A DNA stretch of 64,000 nucleotides, taken from contig JASANG010000787.1 in assembly GCA_030248215.1 (NCBI GenBank), positions 1 through 64,000 of the forward strand. Direction: 5' to 3'. Origin of the DNA: Enoplolaimus lenunculus. Taxonomy: Eukaryota > Nematoda > Enoplea > Enoplida > Thoracostomopsidae. The notes below the pieces were generated by a model, which saw only the letters and a list, made by a program, of their open reading frames with translations, searched no databases and had not been told where the DNA came from. Below, piece after piece: positions 1-12,159 of this stretch; positions within the stretch are counted from its first letter, which is position 1, and each line of letters opens with the position of its first letter. Both the position numbers and the translations under genes were made by a program.

Positions 1-1432
1 GGAACCTTCTTTCTCACTCGGTTTCCGATATCCCAAACAAAGACTACTAATAGACTACACACACACGCCTCCTACGCAAATCCTATATTAACTAACACAC
101 GAAAATGTGAAGAATAAAATAAAACTGTAAACTCCACGTATATTCAAATTCGAATATGAACAATAACACGTATATTTTCAAGATAGCTACTCTCGCAATT
201 TAAGCCAATAATAATGTTATATTCAACAATCGCTAGCTAGTCATCATCAAATTTCGATGGTAATCGAAATTTTTCCATAGGTTTTCAAATGCGCAGAAAA
301 CGAAAATTCGACTAGAATTAAATGTTTTTAAACGCATTCCATCGAATTCAGCACATTTACAAACCTATTACACAGTTTTACAGCCAAAATATCTGAATTT
401 GGTAAAATTCAGATCAAAACTATATTTCAGAAAATTCAGATACTCTAAAATTACCATTTTCAACCCATGAATGCTGAAATTAGTCTCAAATCGGAATGAT
501 ATAGACTGTTTAGAGCTATTTTCAAACTTTCCGGGCCACGAGAGCACTTACAGCTCCAACCGGACAGATCTGAAAAGTCTGCTTAACATTTCGATTTTCA
601 GCAATTGTCCAACCTGTGCACACATGCCCGTAGCAACTCTCCGGGACACCGAAACTTCAAGGGCTGCATATTTTGGCTCAGAGCCTTCCGAATCAAAGCT
701 GTGTCTACCGACACAAGCTTGCACGGGGTCTTTCCGCCGAGATATTATTCTCAGAATTTCTGTGCAGCCCGAGAGCTCACACATTTTCACAGAAATATGA
801 TTCCAGCTGCCGAAAGCCTAAATCTACTAAGATTTAGAGGCGCTGGGTGCAGTGACATCTGTACAAGGGGCAAAAATTTTTCAGGTGGGTTCAACCCTCC
901 TGGCTTACTCTATACGGGCCCGTAGCCAAGGGGGGGGCAAATTTGGCCCCCCTTAAAAATTGTCAACCTTGCTTGTAAGTCAACAAAAACCCTTATATGC
1001 CCCTCCTGAAAAATTTTCAGCCCCCCCTACAACGGTGAGCTGGCTACGGGTCTGCCTCCATGGCTACAGGCCTGTCGGTAGAGTGCCTTATAATAGCTCC
1101 GTTTTAAAAAGCCATTGCATGTTGTTAATAAAACATGACGTGTTTACAATTATTGAAAGCAACTGTCTTTATACATGTGCGTAAGATCGATACTACGGAA
1201 GATGGACAAGAGGGCACCGCCAACTACGGCATAGTTAACCCCAGGACCGAAAAATTTATGAAAAAAATTGAAGGAATCGTATGGTAAAAAAATTTTCCCT
1301 CTTTCTTGGTTGCGAGCTCTTATGTTTCTTAAAAAGACTGTTTAATAGCCCGAAAAATTTGTGGTTTCGATGTAACAAATTATGATTAGTACAATGTTCT
1401 TTATTTAGTACATTCTTCGTTTATTCTTTTAG
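1..1432. other. Collagen intron or upstream DNA, no gene seen
   Basis: This stretch precedes the first visible collagen exon and is most simply an intron of that gene, because the exon at 1433 opens directly after an AG acceptor in a running Gly-X-Y frame. Open frames around 471-925 show no family resemblance and no repeat of protein-like composition. The only recognisable item is the short repeat at 915-1054. Confidence 0.5.
915..1054. repeat. CCCGTAGCC-type MITE
   Basis: The ends are inverted copies: CGGGCCCGTAGCCA on the left and TGGCTACGGGTCTG on the right. The interior is rich in G and C homopolymer runs. The same family appears at 2051-2225 and 54366-54528, the last with a clear 8-bp target duplication, so it is probably hAT-type. 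No target duplication is visible here. Weaker fragments lie near 36560-36690, 42740-42855, 43858-43980 and 58320-58400. Confidence 0.6.
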
Positions 1433-2890
1433 GGACCTGACGGAAACAACGGTGAACCTGGCGAGAAAGGTCCTATAGGACCACCAGGCTTACCAGGTAG
1501 ACCTGGCAATCCAGGAATTCGAGGCGATCCCGGTAAACGTGGTGTTCGTGGAATCAAAGGCAGTCCTGGAAACCCAGGTATGTCATTACTTATTAGGCCT
1601 ATGTAAAGATCAGGGGCATAATGTTTTCCTGCGAGACTAGAAAAGAGTAAGCTTAAGCTTTTAGACTAGTTTTTTGCTTGGCTTAGGCTTAGGTTAAGGC
1701 CAAGGCTTATGGAATATGCTCATTATTACGCATAGGCTTTGGCTTAGGTTTAGGCTTAGGCTTAGGAATGTGCTTAGTTTTAGCAATCATCTTGCGTGGG
1801 TATGCCAGTAGGTACTCAAATATTTCGCCGCACAGGCACAAAAAGCTACACAGCAAATCATTCTTGAAATTTTTTTGACCCATTCTAACTTCGAATACCA
1901 CACAACTATAATTCTTAAGGCCAATGTTAATGACCGTCGCGTTTTATCGTAGGACTAGCAATGAAGTAGATTTAGATTCTAGACCATTTTTTGCTTAAGC
2001 TTAAGCTTTGGATTAGCCTTAGGAGTATCAAATTACTTTTACGTTTACGCCGGGCCCGTAGCTAAGCGGGGGGAGGGTGAGGACCAGGGAGGGACTCAGC
2101 ATTTCTGAAAAAATTTTGCCCCCCCTGTAAAACTTCCATCCTTGCTTGTAAGCCACAGAAATCCCTTGAATGCCTCTCCTGAAAATTTTTTAGCTCACTA
2201 GAAAGGTGAACTGGCTACGGGCCTGGCTTAGGCTTAGGATTAGGCTTAAGAATATCATTGATCTACAGTTATTGCTCTAACTTTAACGTTGGCCAAGTTA
2301 ATTTAATATTTTCAATAGGTTATGATATATATTCTGTGCATTTCGATTTTAATTTCATAAACAACGTTTATCACAAGCGTTAAACAAACCTTATTTTGCG
2401 TTCAGGACCTCCTGGCAAACGTGGCCCAACTGGTCCCCCCGGTGAAAACGGCAAAGACGGAGAAGACGGCTCTCCGGGCAAACCAGGGCCGCCTGGAATT
2501 GACGGACGTCCAGGACAGCCGGGTAATCCAGGATTTCCAGGACCTCCAGGGCCTATCGGAGAAGCTGGTCGGGACGCCCAATACTGTCCGTGCCCACGTC
2601 GCGGCGAAGGAGGTTCTGGCACTGGAGGTGGACAGCCACCTGGTGGTCGAATCCCCGGAGGTCGTCTTCCAGGTGGAAGGATTCCCGGTGGAAGGATTCC
2701 TGGGGGTAGAGTACCAGGAGGTCGTGTGCCTGGGGGTCGTGTTCCAGGAGGCAGGGTACCAGGAGGAAGAGTTCCCGGCGGCGGAGGGGGCAGTTACGGT
2801 GGCGGGGGGTCTGGTAGTTTTGGAGGAAGCGGTGGTTATCAAACAGGCGGTACAATTGGAGGGGGCGGCGGATATTTCTTATTGAATTAA
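1433..2890 (+). CDS. Nematode-cuticle-type collagen, 3' part (last two exons)
   Basis: Two exons are visible, 1433-1577 and 2406-2890, joined in phase through GT-AG sites (TTTTAG/GGACCT, CCAG/GTATGT, TTTCAG-like/GACCTC); earlier exons lie outside the window. The protein has 35 uninterrupted Gly-X-Y triplets (16 in the first exon, 19 across and after the junction) and then [13 protein letters not shown] Gly-X-Y block ending in DAxYCPCPxR is the C-terminal signature of nematode cuticle collagens, where the cysteines cross-link chains. Unlike typical members, about 75 residues follow: nine PGGR(I/L/V) pentapeptides and a Gly/Ser-rich end finishing YFLLN. Such a protein would be secreted and assembled in cuticle or another extracellular matrix. 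The N-terminal domain is not available to confirm the family. A possible AATAAA lies at 3427-3432. Confidence 0.85.
1596..1790 (+). repeat. GGCTTA-rich hAT-type MITE, partial
   Basis: It starts like other family members (GGCCTATGTAAAGATCAGG) and continues into the diagnostic interior of GGCTTA hexamers, but the expected right end is not recognisable. It lies in the collagen intron. Confidence 0.55.
1960..2260 (+). repeat. GGCTTA-rich repeat split by a second MITE
   Basis: GGCTTA-type interior sequence occurs on both sides of 2051-2225, and that inner stretch is a CCCGTAGCC-type MITE (CGGGCCCGTAGC ... CTACGGGCCTG). The simplest reading is that the CCCGTAGCC element inserted into an older GGCTTA element. 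Outer boundaries are approximate. Confidence 0.5.
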
Positions 2891-3986
2891 TGATGCGCGG
2901 TGTTTGAACTTGGAAACTGCTTTCACTTTTATGCTACACCATCACTTTGAGTGCATTGTGGCTTTCTGTGGATTACTTTGAATTACACAGTTAAATATAT
3001 CATCAGTGCTTCACTGGACTGAAGTTGTATTAAAAGTATTCGACCATAAGACTTAGCGATTGTGTCGGAAAATGAGCACGCAGCCGTGTATTTGCTGGAG
3101 TCACAACTAGAGTGCTAAATATGAAGTAAAAATTAAGCTCGGTAGTCAAGTGAATTTAAAAGTTTTAGAACGGTGGTTTGGCTTCAAGTGCGACAAGGAG
3201 TTATTTTACTGTGGTATCCAAGCCAGCAGGGACAAGCCAGCATGGCAGAGGACCTACGAGCGAAACTGGCAGAAGCCAAATAAGCGTGATAGCATAAAAG
3301 GATGCTAAATTTGAATTGCGCCCAAGCCGAAAAGTTTTTGAAGACCCCAGGTACCCGATTGCGCCTAATTGGTAAAAGGTAGTAGTTGTGGCATGGTTGC
3401 TGTAGCTTTCAGCGCAATACAAAGCAAATAAATGCGTAGTTGTGCGGAAAACTAGCTGAAAAATTTGTTAAAATTTTATATTATCAATGCGTTAACGAAC
3501 TACAGTTTTCTTGAAAAACTTGCGAATTCCTACCCAGTTCATGGGCGCGGGGAATATATACATCCCCGAAACACCAGAATGTAGGCAGCACTGACCACAC
3601 TGCGTATACGAAAGCGAAATAGTATACAATTAGCAGCGTTTAGCAATAATTCCGCGTATGTGCAGTGTCACTCGGGCGCTAACCTCAAACTCTTCCTGTC
3701 GAGCACTGGTTGCGAGAGTCTCAAATTCGATAGCTTCTAGTTCAAGTTGCAGCGTGAATTAGGATACAGATGAAATTGAAAATATTTATTCAAAATATTA
3801 ATACGACATTCACTAAAATTTTTGCTCTTAGAAAGCAAGTTTCCAAACCAAAAACATTTGAAACATATGCTTGTTTTGCTACAACTTCGCAAAAAAACAA
3901 TTTTACACTAACACAACAGAAGCTCCTGGTTGGGCTATTTTGAATTTTAGCAAGAAAACCCAAAATGTTTCATTGAAAAAAATGCA
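2891..3986. other. Intergenic region between convergent collagen and MAO-like genes
   Basis: The collagen and the first MAO-like gene point toward each other here. A plus-strand AATAAA lies at 3427-3432, and a minus-strand AATAAA (TTTATT at 3785-3790) lies about 200 bases past the MAO-like stop, so both 3' UTRs probably end in this interval. I see no further gene. Confidence 0.5.
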
Positions 3987-6900
3987 TTATCGCTTATACA
4001 TATAAATCATGCAAGCTACTCCAATTACAACAGTTGTACATGATATAAAAACTGAAACGCGACTATAACTGCAGCTGTTGCGCAACTTTGGCAACATGGG
4101 TTTCTGATAATTGAGCGAATAAATGGTTTCGTCCAACTGCATTGAATTTACCAAGTTCGGTCGTAAGCAGTGAACAACTTCAACGGCAGCTCTGAAAGTG
4201 TCAAAATGTACACTAACAATGGTTCTATTGCAGGCCGAATTTGTCAATCCTAAATCACTAGAAATGAGCATAGGTGCCTGGCATTACGTCGAATACAATA
4301 TTTTGAAATGTGAACACTGATTTATGACCACAAAAATAAAAAACATATTAAACATATTATTTGTTTGTTTTAAGGATACTACCCTCCCCTGAACCATGCA
4401 CTTTGAAAGGACACTAATCGCGACGGGGGATGTCTGACCAAACAAGCTAAACTAAGCAACTGATTATTGGAACAGCAAAAACTTCCATGAAGTTGACCGC
4501 TATCTTAAATATATGTGCCAATCTATAGTACAAAGCCATGACAGTAGTATAAGCATATTCCTACGCCTTCTCGTACGCCTAAGCTAAGTGGAACAATGAG
4601 CTTATACGTAAACCTAAGCCTAAATTAAAGCAAAATATTAATTTGCTCTACTGCAGTCACATAGAAAAACGTTCCGCACCTGATCGTTACATGGTCCAAT
4701 GTGTTATCTGCCGTTTATTTTACCAATCGCAGTAATTTACGCTACAAATTTTCTACTAACTACCTTTAACAAAGTTGTTTTTACAAACAAGTATAACAAA
4801 GTGTGTATAAAAATATTTAAGTACATTCTGTAAAATTAAAAATACTTCAATGTTTAGCTTTCGTTCATTTCAAGACAAAGAACATAGAGCACTATGATCC
4901 AACGCGGAATGTGGAACTCACCTCTCACCCGACTGAACAGCGCCGGATATATATCCTGGCCATTTGGTAGCAGTTTCAGTTCCGGCCCAATGAATATTTC
5001 CCACTGGATTTCGAATAGCGTCCACGAACGCTGCAGCATACCCTGTTGGTAACACACTAGCAGGACATCCTCCTGTGTACGGCTCAAACGACCAGTCTTT
5101 ATCCTAAAACAAACAAAAAATTGCCAACTTTAAGACAAACTAAGGTAGACTAAAGCGAGTATGCTTTCACAAAACTTATGACCTTTACATGTTCGATAGC
5201 ACAATGGCGTTTTGATTTTTGTGCGGGTAATTATTTTTTATACCATTTTAAGCCTTGAATTTCACTCAAAATGGTGCATAACAGAATTAATTGAGCGCAG
5301 AGCATGACGTTACAGAACCTTAATTTAGGTTATTAGAGTACGATCAACATCAATAATTTAAAATATACATAGTGGAGTGTAAATAAATTTGTCTCAGCTA
5401 CCACTTAATTAACAGAAATAATAGTTTCAATCTGGTTTGGGTGAAGATTGTTCTCTTGATCCACCCGTTAACAACGTCCCTGAATCCATTACCATATAAT
5501 CAATGCAATCCAGTGCTTTTTCGCCAAGGTACCGACTGAGATCTTTTAACGCAGCTTCCCGTCGCTCGTCTAAATTGCATCCGGACCATTCTTGATGAAT
5601 GAACCCAACAATTGCTGGATTTCCATCGGATGTGGTACCGTCATACGTGACACAAATTGGAGCTGGTCTGAAACAAATTGAATGAAAGTCAGAGATGACA
5701 CGGAATTCAGTTTAAAACCCCATACATCGACAAATACTAATGAGAAGAAACATTTCAGCATTTCATAGAATGTGTAGAAAGCGTACTCTTGTAAAAAATT
5801 GTCATTATCCTTTCTTGATGTTACCATTAAGCAAGCGCCACACCGACACAAACCTGTCAGCCTCAAGATCGGTATGCCCACGCGCAATAATTTCGCCCGA
5901 AAATCCATTTTCTCGCCAAAACGACGTTCTGTATGTTGCCACAAACTTAATCAAATTTCCCATCGGATAATTTGCAAGAAGTTGCCGTTTTCTAACCGGA
6001 AGTAAAGGATCGAAGGTTATAGCGTTCACCTGCGCTGGAGCTGCTGAACAAATCACTTTAGAACAGCGAATCCGAACGTTGGAAAGTGTTTCAATTTCCA
6101 CACTGAAGTCACTTGAATCATCCGCTCCGTTGTGCCGCTGACGTATTCCGGTTACCGGCTGATCGTAGAGTATCTGAACTGGGTTAAACAGCAAGTGACA
6201 AACGGAGGCCACTGGAGTCTGGATTCACAGAAATTAAATTTTAATATTTTTTAGCAAAAATTGGCAGGTTCTTCTTGTACGCTTTTATACACATTTAAGG
6301 TAAAGATTTAGGTTATGGTTTTTCTAAGCCCAAATTTAAGCCTGCAGTGGAGGTGCACAAGAACTGATCGGTACACAAATTTAAGTTTTCCCGGAGCATA
6401 TATACTTCAATTGTTGAACATTTCAGCATTTGTATTTATATTTTATAAAGCGTTCTGGACCAGTTTACAGATAAAACATTGATTGTCTTATACTTCCAGA
6501 TCATATTTATACAAAATCTGGATCGCGCTAGGCTATCCAATGCAAAGGGCATATTTTCTGCATTTGATCTGTAAACAACTTTTAAAATAAAGTATAATTT
6601 TGCTTTAGAACAATTAGTATTTGAAATATTCAGCAATTTTGAACGAAGCTTATCAAACTGCTGGCTGTTGAGTTGCAATTTTGTGCAACAAAAGTTAAAT
6701 ACTTAATATTGCACACTTAACTACTAGAAGCGTATATAATGAGGAACAGGAGTATATATATCCCTTAAAATTTTTGAAAACAAAAAATGCATATGTTCCG
6801 GTTTTAGGAAATCACCCGCTGAATTTTTGAAAATAAAACGTTTCTGGCTCACTGCGCTCGTTCTGGCAAAATATAAATATATTTTTTCCGCTCGGACCCT

Positions 6901-8087
6901 AAATCCTCGGTACGCCGCTGAATTACCGTAACATTGCGTTGCTGCTTCAACAATCGTTCGCTGATTTTCGTGCAAATCTGTTGCGCACCGCCTTTCATTC
7001 GATATCCTTGTGCCCCATTGCCTTTAACTTCAATTGTATCTACGATGCTGCCAGCTCCAGCTCCATACACGATCATGTACAACGCTGAAATTTGTGACAT
7101 CGACATTCCGAACACCGTCCGAATGGCACATTCTTGCAATTCCATCAACTGTTGATCATTTGCTGATAAAGCACGAATCAAAGACGCGACAGATATTTCG
7201 TCATACATCTCGGCACCTTGAGTAGCAAACGGATCTGCTAACGAGTATTTCTTGCTCAATCCATCCAACTTTAGCATTGTTCGAATAAAACGAAACATTC
7301 GCCACGGTGAAAATGACGGAAGATCGCTGGTATAAGTGAACGGAGTCGGAGAACCAACTTGGGCAACTTTGCGGCCAGTTACGTACTGAGGATAGGTTCC
7401 GATTGATAGATCTTCAAGAAGACGCAGAAGATGTGTTTGTGAATTGCCGACCCATTGGCCACCTGAAATTAAGTAGTCATATAACAATGGCTGTCTTTAA
7501 CAAAATATAATAGTTGTATTTACAACAAATTAATATATTCGGTTTAGAAATAGGTCATTAACAGCCAGGTCCGTTGTTAGATCAACATGGTAGGAGTTAG
7601 AAATTTTTCAGGAAGGGCACTAAAGTGTTTTACAAGACTTACAGGAGAGGTTGTAACTTTTCCGAGGGGGGGGGGGCAAAATATTTTTAGGGGTGTTTAT
7701 ATTTTAGGTGCTTTCTCCGTTATAATTGAGCGTTCTGCAAAACGACTGCATATTTAAGCAGAAATTATTGAATTCAATCATTCAGTAAAATACTTATAAA
7801 TGTACCTTGTACCAAGATATGGGGGTAAGTCAGCACAACTGTCACCCCGGTGTATCTGCAGCGTTTAGCACTTTATATATACCTAGGTCCCACAAATCGT
7901 ATCCTTTGCTCGTTTGTAGACTAACAGTTTGCGTTCGACCTCCTAGTCGATTTTTCGCTTCCAGTACAATCACCGACAGCTCTGGACATAATTTGCTGAT
8001 TTCGTAAGCCGCAGTCATTCCAGCCACACCGCCACCGATTATCACTACGTCACACTGTTGCGATTGCTCAGGTTCGAACTCATCCAT
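3987..8087 (-). CDS. Monoamine oxidase-like flavoprotein, copy 1
   Basis: Six exons on the minus strand: 8087-7883, 7462-6927, 6173-5854, 5667-5493, 5103-4922 and 4191-3987; all junctions are GT-AG and in phase, giving 540 aa (human MAOs are about 520-527). The start MDEFEPE was chosen because the paralogue starts at the same distance from the FAD motif. Visible motifs: N-terminal FAD/dinucleotide fold (VIIGGGVAGMTAAYE, VIVLEAKNRLGGRT), DLGGQWVG, the flavin-contacting Lys in GNLIKF, the Cys in YTGGCP that in MAO links FAD covalently, and WAGTETATKWPGY. The last exon ends in a hydrophobic span (VFISCTTVVIGVACMIYMY) followed by KR, a tail anchor as in MAO of the outer mitochondrial membrane. 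Expected reaction: oxidative deamination of amines with H2O2 release. The Tyr after the FAD cysteine in MAO-A/B is Pro here, so substrate range may differ. Confidence 0.9.
4515..4696 (-). repeat. GGCTTA-rich hAT-type MITE in MAO-like 1 intron 5
   Basis: The CTAAGCCTAA-type interior and the conserved flanking blocks (CAGTAGTATAAGCATATTCC and AAAAACGTTCCGCACCTGATC-like ends) match the family. Ends are eroded and no clean target duplication is visible. It sits between the last two exons of the first MAO-like gene. Confidence 0.55.
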
Positions 8088-8345
8088 AATTATAGTTATT
8101 ACTGATATCAAACGTGGATGGATTTTTTTAGACAAACGTATGCAACTACGTGGGATTTGCGCAACGCAAAAATGTACCAGCACTCGTTGTGTTTTCGACG
8201 TACACTACTCAATTTTGGGAACGTCGATATTTACATCTATAGCATGTTTCAAAAACATCGCAATTTTCAAGAATGTAAGCAGAGCAATTTTTTACTGTCG
8301 TTGGGATTGCACATTTTACCCAGTTGCATACGCTTGACCGTAAAT

Positions 8346-8536
8346 GTTAACCTGAGGGGCGGACCGTTTTTTCCGCGGTACTGCAATAGAGTAACGCTTA
8401 ATCTTCAGACCAACTATTTGCCTTGGATTAGACCTACGTTAAGCTGTAGGCTTAATTATATGCTTACCCTTACGTTAAGGGTTAGGCTTAGGAATATGCT
8501 TATACTACTGTTACGTCCCTCATCTATATATGAGCC
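8346..8536 (+). repeat. GGCTTA-rich hAT-type MITE
   Basis: Family blocks are recognisable (GGGGCGGACCGTTTTTT, GCAATAGAGTAA, GGTTAGGCTTAGGAATATGC, CTTATACTACTGTTACG). The left terminal repeat is missing or diverged and the right end is near TATGAGCC. Confidence 0.55.
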
Positions 8537-8813
8537 AATTTAATCACTGCTACTAAGCTGAAACAATGCACAGCGCGTTTTAGATACAGTTATGTAAGTC
8601 TTTGAAGATAATGTAAATAATTATATTGTATTGCAAAAAAAAGCTAATTTAAACACTAGATAGATAAAACAAACAACAACTCGTCGGCACGAAATAGAAA
8701 CTTAGTAAAATCTACAGTAGGTATATCGCAGCAACTTTAAAGTTAGAAAGTTGCGCATCTAAGATTCACCGGTAGAAGAAATTATGTAAACATTAATAGC
8801 TCAACGCAGGGTA

Positions 8814-9420
8814 CTGTAGTGACCCGAATAAGAGGGGGGGGGATGATATTTATTTGGCCTCTCTAGAGGCTGCCCTCCTGTTATTCGGTTACGAACTGTT
8901 ATTTATTTTTAACCCACGTTCCGCCACCATATGTTACTGATATATATCCGGTACAGCAATCGTCCGTTTAATTAAACGTTTATTTTTCTTGTATCAAAAG
9001 ATTAAGTGATAATGCAAGGTTACTTAACAGTACACTTTGAAAACTTAAGTATATTTTAAAGTTGCAAACTCAACTTTATTTGGGCTTGGAGTTATTTTAC
9101 GCACTACGATTAGAGACAACTGACATTTATGAACTCTAATTAGTGATTAGGAACTCGGCCCATGTTTAGAACAGGGCCGGATCGTTTTCCGGAGGGGGTA
9201 TATTGGAGTCAGTTTAAGCTTTAGACTAATTTTTTTGTTTAGGCTTAGGCTTTATAGGCTTAGGCTTAGGAATATGCTTATACTTCTGTTCCGGCCGTTC
9301 TATACATGGGCCAGGAACCCTATCCGCTTACAGACTCTTATTAGGGATACGAACTTTTATTAATTAGGACTCAAAATAGGGACACCCTGTTATTACCCTC
9401 TTTTATTCGGGTCATTACAG
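8814..9420. mobile_element. Tc1/mariner-type MITE with nested insertion
   Basis: Inverted ends CTGTAGTGACCCGAATAA (left) and TTCGGGTCATTACAG (right) are flanked by TA on both sides (8812-8813 and 9421-9422), the target duplication of Tc1/mariner elements. No transposase is encoded. A GGCTTA-type element (9157-9312) sits inside it. Related copies are at 48339-48756 and 59198-59639. Confidence 0.75.
9157..9312 (+). mobile_element. GGCTTA-rich hAT-type MITE nested in 8814-9420
   Basis: Inverted ends GGCCCATGTTTAGAACAGGG and CTATACATGGGCC bracket a GGCTTA-rich core. The flanks AGGAACTC (9149-9156) and AGGAACCC (9313-9320) are an 8-bp target duplication with one mismatch, which places it as a later insertion in the mariner-type element. 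Confidence 0.8.
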
Positions 9421-10096
9421 TATAAACGGACAGTGAAAATAACGGAAATAAATAGCGATCATAAAAAGTTTTAAACGTATTTTATTTTTCTTCCAATACA
9501 ATTAAAATGTTCAAGCGTTCACAGGGCAATCAGAAATTTTGAAGAAAAAATAGATGACGCATTAATTTTTGTAGCTTTTGAACGGATTTAGCGAACAATT
9601 GCAGCATATCTGTAATGGAAATGTTTCGAAGTTTACTCGTTATGATTAATGATAAGCTTAAAAATTTAAAATTTTCCACAATTTTTGAGACGGCCTGGAG
9701 GCCGTCTCTTTTAAAATGAGTGAAATTTCCGGGGTATAGATTTTACAATCTCTGTTCCTTCAATACCTCGCTTTGTAACAATTTTTCATGGTTTAAGGCT
9801 GGCTATTTTAAATATAATTTTGCTGCAGAATTTTCATGGCAAAAATTGGAGCTTAGGTATTAGTTTCGGGCAAGAAGCCCCCGTATTTTCGTACCGTGAT
9901 CCCCCCGAAAAACCACATTCCTATTTTTGATCTTTATGTGATAAGGGATATCGCTAATTTGCATACATATACAAAACAGTTAACAATGTTAAATACACAT
10001 TATATGGTACGCAACGCACATTACGCATCTCGTGAAATTAGTCAATTATATACACAGCGTAGATTATGTGACACAAACATTAACACATTCCGGGAG

Positions 10097-10169
10097 TCAC
10101 CATATGGCGCATGGGTTAGCAGATGAATTCCCTACTGGATAGTGTGGGTTCGACTCTTGCTTGAGGTGA
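10097..10169 (+). repeat. tRNA-like sequence, probable SINE head or tRNA relic
   Basis: The 73-nt stretch has a box-A-like TGGCGCATGGG and a box-B-like GGGTTCGACTCTTG at tRNA spacing, and its ends can pair (TCACC with GGTGA). The D and T stems pair poorly, so a functional tRNA is unlikely. The A-box part resembles tRNA-Trp. Confidence 0.35.
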
Positions 10170-11234
10170 TATTTCATAACCATTTTTCGGTCTTGAATTT
10201 ATGAACACAATTTTTTAAAAAGAATTTTGTTTATTTGAATATGTTCAGTTCAAATGAAAGATTGTTTCATTCATTCTTTAAAAGTTTAAAACAATTATTT
10301 TATTCATCTGTGTGACCAGTGTAGTTGAAGTCAATGAGAGGATAATGACGTGCCGTAAGTACTGACAATTTTGTGAAATAATTTTTTGGGAAGCAAAGCT
10401 ATCGAGAAATCACACGATATCTATTCGGACAAAAACGTTCGATGCAAAAAAATCCTAATTTAAAAATTTTGTTACGAACCCCTTGTGTATGAGCTGTTCT
10501 TCATTCAAGGGGTATGAGAGGCACCAAGCCCGACAGTGGACAAGTGTACGCGTACCCCGTCTCCCTGACCCTTTCAGGGGCTGCTTGTTATATCAAATAG
10601 GAAAACAGGTATCGAGTTTTACCAGACACGGAAACGATCGTTCGATTAAAAACCATGGTCTGGCAGATATTTAGCATCTTTACAAGATACTCCCTTTCTA
10701 TTCCGGAACGGCCTGTTCTTTATTTTTTGAACCACCATCTTTCCGTTTATTTGGACTTCATAATCTTTTACTTTTACATCATTCTCTATGATGTAACTAC
10801 GTTTTAGGAATATGCTTTTGAAACATGTACATGAGTATTTTTAGAACTTTATTAATGAAAACTTACGATATATTTATGTGATTTATTACTAATTTTAAGC
10901 ATAAAACAACAGAAACTCCGGTATTTCTATAACCGAAAACGAAAACGGACATCCGGTTACACTTTGCTGTTAGTCATAACTCAACCGTAATGTCGCTCTT
11001 CAATTTTATTTTAGAAATGAATATATACAAAAATATATTTTATAAAAGCAGCGGAGTATCAACCAACATACGTACTCTTACGCAAGCATTGACTTTGACG
11101 TGAATAAAAACACAACCAGCTTCATCTAAACATACACGATACAACAAATTTTATCTCCCTTGTAATTTCCACACGCTTTCTCAACTGGGTGTAGCACTTA
11201 TCTCCAGCTGGCAATAAACCGTTTTAAAACTTTC

Positions 11235-11381
11235 AGCCCATGTAAAGATCAGGGGCGGAACGTTTTCCTGTGGGACTGCAATAGAGTAAGCTTAAGCTTT
11301 AGACTATTTTTTTGTTTGGCTTAGGCTTAGGCTTACGAATAAGCTTTTAATACTGTTCCGTTCCTGTTCTTTACACTGGCC
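11235..11381 (+). mobile_element. GGCTTA-rich hAT-type MITE
   Basis: The element runs from AGCCCATGTAAAGATCAGG to CTGTTCTTTACACTGGCC and is flanked by perfect 8-bp duplications AAACTTTC (11227-11234 and 11382-11389). The 8-bp duplication is what assigns this non-coding family to hAT. The interior has three GGCTTA units. Confidence 0.85.
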
Positions 11382-11460
11382 AAACTTTCGAACAACTGAA
11401 CGTCGGCTGCCATATTTTATTTGGTGACTAAAAAGTGCAATTTTTCAATTCTTAACCCTT

Positions 11461-11635
11461 GGTCAGTGTATTGAACAGGGCAGGGCCCTAACACTAGTAC
11501 AAGCATATTCCTAAGCCCAAGCGCAAGAATAAGGTTATGAATAAGCCTAAACCGAAGCAAAAATAATCTAAAGATTAAAGGTTACTCTAGTACAGTCCAG
11601 CAGAAAAACGTACCTTCCCTGATCTTCACATGGAC
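11461..11635 (-). repeat. GGCTTA-rich hAT-type MITE, reverse orientation
   Basis: It begins GGTCAGTGTATTGAACAGGG and ends CCTGATCTTCACATGGAC, with CCTAAG-type units between, in inverse orientation to its neighbour 80 bp away. No clear target duplication remains. Confidence 0.6.
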
Positions 11636-12159
11636 ATACTAAATTATATGCTACCCCCGTCCTTTTTTGAGCTAAAATCTAAACCTGTTATAAAAATCGG
11701 TGTGAATAACTTGAATAACGTTTTAGCAAATACCCTGTTACAAACACACTGCCCAGTGTGAATAACCAATATTTTAAGTGAAAACAGGGAAGCAGAGGTT
11801 TGCGTTCGTCTCCGGCACAAGTTTTAAAAACGATTTCGGCAATTTTGATAGTAAAATTTTCCATAGTTTTAAGAAAATATCATCGTTCGGTGCGTTCGGC
11901 TTTAACTTTTGGTGCAATTTTGAGAAATCAATCATCGAGATTTCTTAAAATAAACCTAACACAAAAATTTTTGACAGCACTTCACGGATATTTGCTGAAA
12001 TTTGCAAATTGACTGGCATAAGTTAAAAGTGTTTGGTACAAATAATTGGAGTTAGATTGAAAAATAAATTACAGTTCACAACCTAATAAAGGGTTCCCTA
12101 TGGAGAAGCGAAATAAACACCTGCCTCCCCACTTCGTCAGATTCGGGCCACTACAGTCT

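Noticed and set aside
2380-2855. Overlapping open frames on both strands at the collagen end
   Set aside because: Shadows of the Gly/Pro-rich collagen exon, which has the only frame with triple-helix periodicity.
8118-8543. A plus-strand 141-aa frame at the 5' end of MAO-like 1
   Set aside because: It overlaps the 5' region of the MAO-like gene and a GGCTTA MITE and has no recognisable protein.
10097-10169. A functional tRNA gene
   Set aside because: Box A and B are present but the D and T stems do not pair well; better read as a SINE head or tRNA relic.
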